DNA from: a bacterium
Lineage (GTDB): Bacteria > SZUA-79 > Acidulodesulfobacterales > Acidulodesulfobacteraceae
Direction of reading: 5' to 3'
DNA length: 5,736 nucleotides
Assembly (NCBI GenBank): GCA_021803845.1
Contig: JAJZLA010000125.1
Coordinates: 1 to 5,736 of the forward strand
The notes under the pieces are model-generated. The model had not been told where the DNA came from, did not search any database, and saw nothing but the letters and a program-made list of their open reading frames with translations. The first letter of the stretch is position 1. Each line of letters begins with the position of its first letter. This document shows, one piece after another, positions 1-5,736 of this stretch. Position numbers and translations under genes: made by a program.

Positions 1-1092
1 GCAAACACGATTAAACCCGTTAATAAAAAAAAGTTTTATAAAATTGCCGAAAACAGGCTGAATAAGCTGATTAAGCCTAAGGGCAGCCTCGGCAGGTTAG
101 AGGACTTTGCAAAAGACGTAGTAGCTATTACGGAAGAAGAAAGACCTTTTTTGGCTTATTATAATAAAGAAAATCAGTGCTTAATTATTAATAAATACGT
201 ATGCGTTTTTGCCGGGGACCACGGAGTCGTCGAAGAGGGCGTCAGCTTGTTTAAGCAGGACGTTACTTCTCAAATGGTCCGGAATTTTCTTAGCGGCGGA
301 GCCGCAATTAACGCCATAGCCGCTTCCGTCGGCGCAGGCGTCATAGTAATCGATGTAGGAATAAAAAGCGATGCATCTTTTCAAGGAGATAATTTCATAA
401 GCGGAAAAGTAAAGAACGGCACCTTTAATCTTTACAAAGGTCCGGCAATGACGGAAAACGAAGCCGCAGAGTCGATTTTAAAAGGCATAGAAATCGCCGA
501 TATAGTAATTAAGGAAAAAGGCGCCAAAATATGCGCGACCGGCGATATGGGCATAGGCAATACGACGCCGGCCTCCGCGATTACCTGCTTTTATTCAAAA
601 AAATCTCCGGAACTCGTCTGTGGAAAAGGGACGGGTGTGAGCGCCGCTGTAATTAAGAAAAAAGCGGCAATTATTAAAAAGGCCGTCGAATCCAATATAA
701 AAGGCGGCGTAAACGGCGATGCCGTGGATGTCCTCGCCGGCATCGGCGGACTTGAAATAGGCGCCATAGCCGGATTTATAATAGGATGCGCTCTAAACAG
801 GACGCCCGTCGTAGTTGACGGTTTTATTTCTACGGCCGGGGCGTTGATTGCTTTAAATATAAATCCGGCGGTTGCCGATTACATGTTCATGGGTCATCTT
901 TCCGAAGAAAAAGGGCATAAAACCGCGGCGGCTCTTATCGGAAAAACCCCTATATTAAACCTTTCTATGAGGCTCGGCGAAGGAACCGGAGCGGTTATCG
1001 CTATGAAGATAATCGAAACGGCGCTTAATATGTATAATAATATGCTTACGTTCGACGAAGCGGGCGTTATAGCTTCAAAACTTAATGTTTAG
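1..1092 (+). CDS. cobT: CobT, nicotinate-nucleotide:base phosphoribosyltransferase (5' end missing)
   Basis: Transfers phosphoribose from nicotinate mononucleotide to the lower-ligand base, giving the alpha-ribotide that CobS attaches to the corrinoid; a cytoplasmic enzyme. The frame is open from base 1, and the first 50 residues before the TTG at 151 are clearly CobT (KPKGSLGRLE at about residues 27-36), so that TTG is not the start and the true start lies left of the window. The 363 visible residues are close to the usual full length of about 350, so probably few are missing. Family motifs seen in order: FAGDHGV (70-76), NFLSGGAAINAIA, ATGDMGIGNTTPASA, AGIGGLEIGAIAG, PVVVDGFIS, GHLSEEKGH and LGEGTGA. 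The glutamate in the last motif (residue 327 of the fragment) corresponds to the catalytic base known from the Salmonella enzyme. The gene ends in TAG and is followed by cobS after 101 bases. The family accepts several benzimidazoles, which fits the bzaF-like gene downstream. The family assignment is very secure. Confidence 0.97.
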   Translation, partial: ANTIKPVNKKKFYKIAENRLNKLIKPKGSLGRLEDFAKDVVAITEEERPFLAYYNKENQCLIINKYVCVFAGDHGVVEEGVSLFKQDVTSQMVRNFLSGGAAINAIAASVGAGVIVIDVGIKSDASFQGDNFISGKVKNGTFNLYKGPAMTENEAAESILKGIEIADIVIKEKGAKICATGDMGIGNTTPASAITCFYSKKSPELVCGKGTGVSAAVIKKKAAIIKKAVESNIKGGVNGDAVDVLAGIGGLEIGAIAGFIIGCALNRTPVVVDGFISTAGALIALNINPAVADYMFMGHLSEEKGHKTAAALIGKTPILNLSMRLGEGTGAVIAMKIIETALNMYNNMLTFDEAGVIASKLNV

Positions 1093-1130
1093 CTAATCTT
1101 GCGCCGCCGCAACGTTATCCGTTTAGAAAT

Positions 1131-1154
1131 AAATAATAAATAATAAATAATAAA
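1131..1154. repeat. Heptamer tandem repeat (AAATAAT, about 3.4 copies) between cobT and cobS
   Basis: Three exact head-to-tail copies of AAATAAT (1131-1151) are followed by the first three bases of a fourth. They lie in the 101-base gap between the cobT stop and the cobS start. The array is pure A/T and could slip during replication. It sits 39 bases or more upstream of cobS and might alter spacing or mRNA accessibility, but no function is shown. The rest of the gap (1093-1193) holds no convincing terminator, promoter or riboswitch. Confidence 0.75.
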
Positions 1155-1193
1155 CTATTACTACTAATTCATTGTCGTTTCTATAAAGAGCAA

Positions 1194-2054
1194 ATGGCTA
1201 TATTGAGCGAATTTTTAGAGTCCGTAAATTTTTTGACCGTATTTAAATTCAAAAGCAAAAAAAACGCGGCGGTTTCGCAGACGGAGCTTCTAATAAAATC
1301 TATTAAATATTTTCCCGCCGCAGGTCTTTTTATAGGCATTATAACAGCCTTAGTTTTTTATGTATTTAATAAATTTTTACCCCTATATCCTTCTGTTTTA
1401 ATTTCGATATTTTGCCTTTACGCCGTTACCGGCGGTCTTCATTTCGACGGTCTGTCGGATACTTCGGACGGTTTTTTCGCATATATGAAAAGCGGAGATA
1501 AAAAAAGATTTTATAAAGCTATGAAGGATGTCAATACCGGTACTGCAGGAAATATTGCCGTTATTTTTTACGTTTTAATTATGTGGTCGCTTATTATATC
1601 GGCAAATCAAATGTATAGCTTTTATGCATCCCTGCCGTCTTTTTTAGATTTAAAAAACCTTGCCGGAATTTTTAGCGTTTTTAATTTTCAATTTAATTTT
1701 GTTTATTTAGTTTTATTTCTTTTCCCTGTGGCGGGAAGATATACCATAGTCGTTATGTCTTATTTTTCGGAAACTCCGGAAAATTTTAAAGGAATCGGAA
1801 CTGTTTTCACTGAAGGAACCGATACTAAAACATTTTTATGCGCCTCTATTATCGCTTTTTTAATTATATGCCTTCTTGCAGGCCTTGCAGGTTTTTTTTC
1901 CGTTTTGATTACTATTCTCGCCGTTCTTCTGACGGCGCTGTATTTCAGAAAAAAATTCGGCGGCGTAAACGGAGACATGATAGGTTTTACGGTTAAATTA
2001 TCGGAACTTGTTTTTGTTGCGGCTTTGTTGGGATTTCATAAAGTCCTATATTGA
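1194..2054 (+). CDS. cobS: CobS, adenosylcobinamide-GDP ribazoletransferase (cobalamin synthase)
   Basis: Integral membrane enzyme that joins the alpha-ribotide or riboside made via CobT to adenosylcobinamide-GDP, completing the nucleotide loop. The 286-residue protein is very hydrophobic, with about six or seven probable membrane segments (roughly 40-58, 65-80, 118-136, 166-185, 213-232, 234-250 and 262-280). The signature acidic motif GGLHFDGLSDTSDG spans residues 80-93 and is expected to bind Mg2+ and the GDP substrate. Further family features are MKDVNTGTAG (110-119), PVAGRY (178-183) and a C-terminal GGVNGDMIG followed by KLSE (256-271). It is longer than the roughly 250-residue enterobacterial enzyme, and much of the excess seems to lie at about 138-170, between membrane segments. 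ATG 1194 is preceded by AAAGAG (1185-1190) only three bases away. A TTG at 1203 would have better spacing, but the N-terminal length suits the ATG. The gene is followed by cbiA after 90 bases. Confidence 0.96.
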   Translation: MAILSEFLESVNFLTVFKFKSKKNAAVSQTELLIKSIKYFPAAGLFIGIITALVFYVFNKFLPLYPSVLISIFCLYAVTGGLHFDGLSDTSDGFFAYMKSGDKKRFYKAMKDVNTGTAGNIAVIFYVLIMWSLIISANQMYSFYASLPSFLDLKNLAGIFSVFNFQFNFVYLVLFLFPVAGRYTIVVMSYFSETPENFKGIGTVFTEGTDTKTFLCASIIAFLIICLLAGLAGFFSVLITILAVLLTALYFRKKFGGVNGDMIGFTVKLSELVFVAALLGFHKVLY

Positions 2055-2126
2055 TATGTTTAAAAAAAGAAAAAGAAGAAACAATGAAGAAAAAGGTGTC
2101 AGAATAAATTTAAAATTTAATTAATT

Positions 2127-2140
2127 AAAATAAAAAGGAA
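2127..2140 (+). promoter_or_regulatory. Ribosome binding site in an A-rich leader of cbiA
   Basis: The leader contains AAAATAAAAAGGAA, whose AAGGA core (2135-2139) is five bases upstream of ATG 2145. The same 14-base word recurs exactly before the ThiC-like gene at 3754-3767. It fixes the start of the cbiA gene, and the P-loop begins only a few residues later, as expected for the family. The rest of the gap (2055-2126) is A/T-rich with no terminator-like hairpin. Confidence 0.75.
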
Positions 2141-2144
2141 TTTT

Positions 2145-3740
2145 ATGTTTGCGGTTTATTTTGCGTCCGACAGGTCGTCTTCCGGAAAATCCACGGTTAC
2201 TCTTGCTTTTTCGAGAAAATTAAAGGACGAAGGATATTCATTAAACCTTTATAAAACCGGTCCGGATTTTATAGACCCCGTAATACTGTCGAAAGCTTTA
2301 AATTCCGAAATTCAGGTTAAAAATTTAGACCCCTTTTTAATTCCAGACAGATTTTTAACGGAATGGTTCTTTAAAGAAACATCTCCTGAATTTGGTTCGA
2401 CGGTTAACGCAGGCGTAAATTTTAACGGCCTAAATTTCTACGGTGGAGAAAACAAAAAAGCGTTTATCGCCGAAAGCGCAATGGGACTTTACGACGGAAA
2501 CTCTTTTAAGGTAGCAAAAAAGTTTAAATTTCCCGTCGTATTAATTATGGACTGCAAAAAAATTTCTTCTACTATGGCTTCATTAATTTACGGCCTGAAA
2601 AATTACAAAAAAGGCATAAACGTTTGCGGTGTTATTTTAAATAATATTTCTTCCGAAAGGCATTATGAAATAATCCGGAATGAAATCAAAGAAAATATCG
2701 CCGGAGTAAAGGTTTTCGGCTATATTAAAAATGACGAAAATATTTTTTCGATTAAAGAACGCCATCTCGGACTTATAGTTCCGGAAGGCGGATATAAAAC
2801 GGCAGACAGCGTTAAAGACGCCGGCGGATTTTGCGGTGAATACGAAAAAGAAAACGAAATAAACGGGTTTGAAAAAACCGTTATGAAAATAAAAGAAACG
2901 GTATTTAAAAACGTAGATTTTAAACTTATGGTAAATATACTGGAAAAAAATTCTAAAAATTTTATCGGGTTATTTAAAAAGCAGGCAGACAGAAACTATG
3001 CGCGCAATAATAAAATCAATAAAAACGTTTCAAAAATAAAAATAGCCGTTGCTTTCGACGAGGCATTCTTTTTTTATTATAATTTTAATTTTGAAATATT
3101 AAAAAGTTTCGGAGCGGAAATCGTTTTTTTCAGCCCGTTAAAGGACAGGTTTCTGCCTTCGGGTATAAAAGCGGTTTACATAGGCGGCGGATATCCCGAA
3201 ATTTATTCCGCCGCTTTGGAAGGCAATCATTCCATAAAAAAAGAAATTTATGAATTCCATAAAAATAATGGTATAATATATGGCGAGTGCGGCGGACTTA
3301 TGTATCTGTGCGAAAAAATTTCCTATAAAGGAGAAAGTTACGACGCATGCGGAATTTTCCCTTTTGAAGCCTCTATGGACAAGGGGGGCTTGTCACTGGG
3401 TTATAGGACTGTCAGGTTAAAAGAAAATACGTTTCTTGGAGAGGCGGGTTTAACTATAAACGGGCATGAATTTCATTATTCAAAACTTTTGCCCTCTGCA
3501 CCTGCTTCAAAAGGCGCGTCGGTTGTTCATACACAGGCGGCGGGTTCGGCTGATTTAAAGACGGCGTTTCCGGAAACGGCGGTAAAAACCGTTACGGAAT
3601 ACGAAAGTTTAAGCGCTCCGGGTATATGGAAACGGGAAGGATATAACGTTTTAAATACTATAGGCAGTTACGTGCATCTGTCTTTTTATTCAAACAGACT
3701 TGCGGCGGAAAATATCGTAAAATCGGCTAAAAATTTATAA
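2145..3740 (+). CDS. cbiA: CbiA/CobB, cobyrinate a,c-diamide synthase
   Basis: Glutamine- and ATP-dependent amidation of the a and c carboxylates of the corrin ring. CbiA (cobyrinate) is more likely than aerobic CobB because the operon otherwise looks anaerobic. An N-terminal synthetase domain carries a P-loop with SSSGKST (11-17), KTGPDFIDP (37-45), ESAMGLYDG (110-118) and ERHLGL (205-210). A C-terminal class I glutamine amidotransferase domain starts near 297 with AFDEAF, then GGGYPE (347-352), the nucleophile Cys382 in YGECGG, GHEFHYS (440-446) and the triad histidine H511 in YVHLSF. All key residues are present. At 531 residues it is some 70 longer than typical CbiA. The extra length lies in a lysine/asparagine-rich linker around 218-295 and in an Ala/Ser/Thr-rich stretch around 450-490. 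The siroheme amidase DsrN and the coenzyme F430 enzyme CfbB belong to the same superfamily, but neighbours cobT and cobS favour cobyrinate. It has a good Shine-Dalgarno and is 36 bases upstream of the next gene. Confidence 0.93.
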   Translation: MFAVYFASDRSSSGKSTVTLAFSRKLKDEGYSLNLYKTGPDFIDPVILSKALNSEIQVKNLDPFLIPDRFLTEWFFKETSPEFGSTVNAGVNFNGLNFYGGENKKAFIAESAMGLYDGNSFKVAKKFKFPVVLIMDCKKISSTMASLIYGLKNYKKGINVCGVILNNISSERHYEIIRNEIKENIAGVKVFGYIKNDENIFSIKERHLGLIVPEGGYKTADSVKDAGGFCGEYEKENEINGFEKTVMKIKETVFKNVDFKLMVNILEKNSKNFIGLFKKQADRNYARNNKINKNVSKIKIAVAFDEAFFFYYNFNFEILKSFGAEIVFFSPLKDRFLPSGIKAVYIGGGYPEIYSAALEGNHSIKKEIYEFHKNNGIIYGECGGLMYLCEKISYKGESYDACGIFPFEASMDKGGLSLGYRTVRLKENTFLGEAGLTINGHEFHYSKLLPSAPASKGASVVHTQAAGSADLKTAFPETAVKTVTEYESLSAPGIWKREGYNVLNTIGSYVHLSFYSNRLAAENIVKSAKNL

Positions 3741-3753
3741 TAATAAAAAAACA

Positions 3754-3767
3754 AAAATAAAAAGGAA
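3754..3767 (+). promoter_or_regulatory. Ribosome binding site in an A-rich leader of the bzaF-like gene
   Basis: This is the same 14-base word AAAATAAAAAGGAA seen before cbiA. Here its AAGGA core (3762-3766) lies ten bases from ATG 3777, at the long end of normal spacing, with an A-only-plus-one-T spacer. The 36-base gap after cbiA contains nothing else recognisable, so co-transcription with cbiA is likely. Confidence 0.7.
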
Positions 3768-3776
3768 AATAAAAAA

Positions 3777-5090
3777 ATGACCGAAAAAGAATATGCGTTA
3801 AAAAACGGCGGTACGAATGTTTATTCTGAAGGAATGACATTTGTCGCATCTAAGGAAAATATAGAACCCGAAAATCTTCAAAAAAATATTATTAACGGCA
3901 AAGCGGTTATTTTACATAACAAAGATAAGAATAAATTCGTCGGAATAGGAAAAGGCTTAACGACTAAAATAAACGCAAGCATAGGAACTTCCACCAATCA
4001 TATAAATATAGAAGAAGAGGTTGCAAAAGCCGTCATAGCCGAAGAATCCGGAGCCGATACTTTAATGGAGCTCAGCGTGGGCGGCGATTTAGACTTTATA
4101 AGAAGAAAAGTCATTGCGAATACGTCCCTTCCCGTAGGAACCGTTCCGCTTTATCAGGCTTTCAGGGAGGCGATAGATACTTATAAAAATCCGATAAAAA
4201 TGCCCGAAGAATTAGTTTTCGACGTAATAGAAAAGCAGTGCGCCGACGGTATCTCGTTTATGGCTATCCACTCCGGTTTAAACATGATGTCATTAGAAAG
4301 ATTAAAAAAACAGTCTTACAGATATGCCGGTCTCGTTTCAAAAGGCGGAGCCTACATGATTGCGTGGATGATTGAAAACAACAAAGAAAATCCTTTATAC
4401 GAAAGATTTGAAGACGTACTTAAAATTTTAAAAAAATACGATACCGTTCTCAGCCTCGGTAACGGTTTGAGGGCGGGAGCGACTGCTGATTCATTCGACA
4501 GGGCGTACATGCAGGAACTTCTTATAAACTGCGAACTTTGCGATATCGCTAGAGATTACGGAGTTCAGGTTATAGTCGAAGGTCCGGGACATATTCCCAT
4601 AGATGAAATAGAAGCAAACGTTAAAATTCAGAAGAAAATGTCGGGAGACGCTCCTTTTTATGTCCTCGGTCCTTTAGTAACGGATGTAGCCGCCGGCTAC
4701 GACCATATATCTTCGGCAATAGGCGGAGCTCTTTCATCTTCTTTCGGCGCCGATTTTCTTTGTTACGTTACTCCTGCCGAACATCTGGGACTGCCTTCCG
4801 AAGAGGACGTGGCTATAGGCGTAAAATCGGCAAAGATTGCGGCTCATATAGGAGATATGATAAAATTAAAAAAGACGGACGACGACTTGAATATATCCAA
4901 AGCCAGAAGAGATATAGACTGGGAAGGGCAGTTCAGGCATTCCATAGACCCTGAATATTCAAGGAGTATTTTTGAATCTAAAAATAATAAGGACGAAATA
5001 GCGGGCTGCAGTATGTGCGGAGAGTTCTGCGCTCCTTTAAGGGTAAAAAAATATTTTAGATATGAAATCAAACAAGGGAAAAAAGCATAA
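3777..5090 (+). CDS. bzaF: ThiC-superfamily radical SAM enzyme, probably BzaF (5-hydroxybenzimidazole synthase)
   Basis: ThiC-family enzymes rearrange aminoimidazole ribotide (AIR) by radical SAM chemistry. ThiC makes the thiamine pyrimidine, whereas the paralogue BzaF makes 5-hydroxybenzimidazole, a cobamide lower ligand, without oxygen. The 437-residue protein is the short form, lacking the N-terminal extension of enterobacterial ThiC. Conserved elements: TKINASIG near 62, ADTLMELSVGGD, GTVPLYQAF, EGPGH with His272, LGPLVTDVAAGYDH, and TPAEHLGLP with His336. The two histidines are 64 residues apart, as I recall for the metal-binding pair in ThiC. The C-terminal cluster motif CSMCGEFC has Cys411, Cys414 and Cys418. 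BzaF is favoured over ThiC because the gene lies directly behind cobT, cobS and cbiA, and because it reads SKGGA, LSLGNGLRAGA and KMSGDAPFY where ThiC usually has SRGGS, LSLGDGLRPGS and a different linker. I recall these variants from the BzaF-like group but could not align them. No thiamine gene is nearby. The last 29 bases overlap the next gene. Confidence 0.78.
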   Translation: MTEKEYALKNGGTNVYSEGMTFVASKENIEPENLQKNIINGKAVILHNKDKNKFVGIGKGLTTKINASIGTSTNHINIEEEVAKAVIAEESGADTLMELSVGGDLDFIRRKVIANTSLPVGTVPLYQAFREAIDTYKNPIKMPEELVFDVIEKQCADGISFMAIHSGLNMMSLERLKKQSYRYAGLVSKGGAYMIAWMIENNKENPLYERFEDVLKILKKYDTVLSLGNGLRAGATADSFDRAYMQELLINCELCDIARDYGVQVIVEGPGHIPIDEIEANVKIQKKMSGDAPFYVLGPLVTDVAAGYDHISSAIGGALSSSFGADFLCYVTPAEHLGLPSEEDVAIGVKSAKIAAHIGDMIKLKKTDDDLNISKARRDIDWEGQFRHSIDPEYSRSIFESKNNKDEIAGCSMCGEFCAPLRVKKYFRYEIKQGKKA

Positions 5091-5370
5091 CATTAAATAC
5101 GCCCCGTTTATTATATTTTCGACCGTATTTATTTTAATAGTCGTTTTTAGCTTAAAGGGCGTTATAAGAGTTTACAGGCTCAGGTCGGAACAGCTTGCCG
5201 TACGGAAAAATATTGCCGAAATTAAGAAAAAAAACGAAAAAATAGAAAACCGGATACGCGAACTCACCCATAACAAGCAGTATATCGCCTATATAGCCCG
5301 CGAAAAACTAAATATGATAAAACCCGGAGAAATAGTTTTTAAATTTATAGGCAAAAAGCATAAAAAATAG
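5062..5370 (+). CDS. FtsB/DivIC-like septum formation initiator protein
   Basis: Small bitopic membrane protein of the FtsB/DivIC family, which in known bacteria forms a complex with FtsL and FtsQ/DivIB at the division site. The 102 residues show a basic cytoplasmic N-terminus (1-12), one membrane segment (about 13-32), a charged helix with coiled-coil character (about 37-70) and the family's C-terminal signature YIAREKLNMIKPGE (77-90), close to the usual AR..L.....GE pattern. The length is typical. The start at ATG 5062 lies inside the ThiC-like gene, 29 bases before its stop and in a different frame. No good Shine-Dalgarno precedes it; the nearest AAGGG is about 20 bases upstream, so translational coupling to the gene before it is plausible. 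An ATT at 5092, after AAGGGA at 5074-5079, would be a non-overlapping alternative but is a rare start codon. ftsB versus divIC cannot be decided from sequence alone, so no symbol is given. Confidence 0.88.
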   Translation: MKSNKGKKHNIKYAPFIIFSTVFILIVVFSLKGVIRVYRLRSEQLAVRKNIAEIKKKNEKIENRIRELTHNKQYIAYIAREKLNMIKPGEIVFKFIGKKHKK

Positions 5371-5377
5371 CCTGACT

Positions 5378-5736
5378 CTATAAAATTTCAAAATATTCGG
5401 GATAAAACCCGTCCTGCATTTTTATATTTATCTTTTTCTTTATTTTAGATTCAAGAGCATTAAGTATTTTTTCGTTTTCGTACAGCTTGCTCATAACGCT
5501 CGGGTTAACCGTTACGGTTATTTTTCTTGCCTTAGTTTTTTTGGCAAACGCCGAAACCGCTCTCAATACTTCAAAACATATCGTTTGAGCGGATTTTATC
5601 ATGCCGGAGCCTTCGCACATAGGGCAGTGTTCCAGAAACGTAGAGACGAGGCTGTTGCCCGTTCTTTTCCTCGTCATTTCTACGAGACCGAGTTCGGTTA
5701 TTTTATTTATGGTAGTTTTAACCCTGTCTTTCTTAA
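5378..5736 (-). CDS. rng: RNase G/E-family endoribonuclease, C-terminal end (5' end beyond window)
   Basis: C-terminal 118 residues of a 5'-end-sensing single-strand endoribonuclease that takes part in rRNA maturation and mRNA decay. The frame is open to the right edge, and 19 codons precede the internal ATG at 5677. They read into TELGLVEMTRKRTGNSL, the hallmark that ends the catalytic DNase I-like domain of the RNase E/G family. It is followed by CPMC (5626-5615), the zinc-link cysteine pair that bridges subunits in RNase E, then GSGMIKSAQTICFEVLR and a small alpha/beta domain ending at TAG 5378. The protein stops about 80 residues after the zinc link with no long unstructured scaffold tail, so RNase G (CafA) architecture is more likely than full RNase E. 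The S1 and catalytic aspartate regions lie outside the window. It converges on the FtsB-like gene with only seven bases between the stop codons. Confidence 0.92.
   Translation of the reverse strand, partial: KKDRVKTTINKITELGLVEMTRKRTGNSLVSTFLEHCPMCEGSGMIKSAQTICFEVLRAVSAFAKKTKARKITVTVNPSVMSKLYENEKILNALESKIKKKINIKMQDGFYPEYFEIL

Noticed and set aside
151..153. TTG as the start codon of cobT
   Set aside because: The 50 codons upstream in the same frame encode the conserved CobT N-terminus (KPKGSLGRLE), so the gene begins left of the window.
1111..1123. Possible hairpin AACG...CGTT after cobT
   Set aside because: Only four base pairs and no following T-run; not a credible terminator.
1093..1193. 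Cobalamin riboswitch or promoter ahead of cobS
   Set aside because: No B12-box-like conserved core and no paired -35/-10 elements at proper spacing; the region is too short for a cobalamin riboswitch.
2056..2124. 22-codon ORF just after the cobS stop encoding a very basic peptide
   Set aside because: It lacks a good ribosome binding site, and its Lys/Arg content follows from the A-rich DNA; no recognisable family. Could only be rescued by conservation in relatives.
2145..3740. Siroheme amidase DsrN or nickel-sirohydrochlorin amidase CfbB instead of CbiA
   Set aside because: Same superfamily, but no dsr or cfb genes are nearby, whereas the immediate neighbours are cobT, cobS and a lower-ligand gene.
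4760..5071. Overlapping open frames inside the 3' part of the ThiC-like gene on both strands
   Set aside because: They lie within a strongly conserved coding region in other frames and resemble no protein family.
5344..5388. Inverted repeat TTTATAG...CTATAAA across the convergent gene ends
   Set aside because: The arms are almost pure A/T, the loop is 27 bases, and no T-run follows the stem; it is too weak to call a terminator.

Overview
The window is a compact, AT-rich bacterial segment. It carries the late part of cobamide (vitamin B12-type) biosynthesis on the + strand, followed by a cell-division gene, and a convergent RNA-processing gene enters from the right edge. Codons are A/T-ending where possible and the intergenic DNA is nearly pure A/T. 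The ThiC-type lower-ligand enzyme and the CbiA-type amidase suggest an anaerobe or a lineage of anaerobic ancestry. The FtsB-like and RNase G-like genes fit a Gram-negative, perhaps deltaproteobacteria-like, organism. That placement is inference; no rRNA or marker here fixes it.

Layout: 1-1092 is cobT without its 5' end (open at the left edge). 1194-2054 is cobS, a membrane cobalamin synthase. 2145-3740 is cbiA/cobB, cobyrinate a,c-diamide synthase. 3777-5090 is a ThiC-superfamily radical-SAM gene, best read as bzaF (5-hydroxybenzimidazole synthase) rather than the thiamine gene thiC. 5062-5370 is a small FtsB/DivIC-like protein that overlaps the end of bzaF. On the minus strand, 5378-5736 is the C-terminal end of an RNase G/E-family ribonuclease that continues beyond the right edge. 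The gaps between the + strand genes are 101, 90, 36 and -29 bases, with no convincing terminator, so they look like one transcription unit. No stretch above 300 bases lacks a gene.

How the genes fit together: CbiA amidates the corrin ring at the a and c side chains. BzaF would make the benzimidazole lower ligand anaerobically from the purine/thiamine intermediate aminoimidazole ribotide. CobT activates that base to its alpha-ribotide. CobS joins the activated base to adenosylcobinamide-GDP in the membrane. No bzaC/D/E-type methyltransferases are visible here. If they are absent from the genome, the predicted product is 5-hydroxybenzimidazolylcobamide (factor III) rather than cobalamin. I see no wholly new system. 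The points of interest are the bzaF assignment, its iron-sulfur cysteine spacing, and the overlap of a cobamide gene with a division gene.
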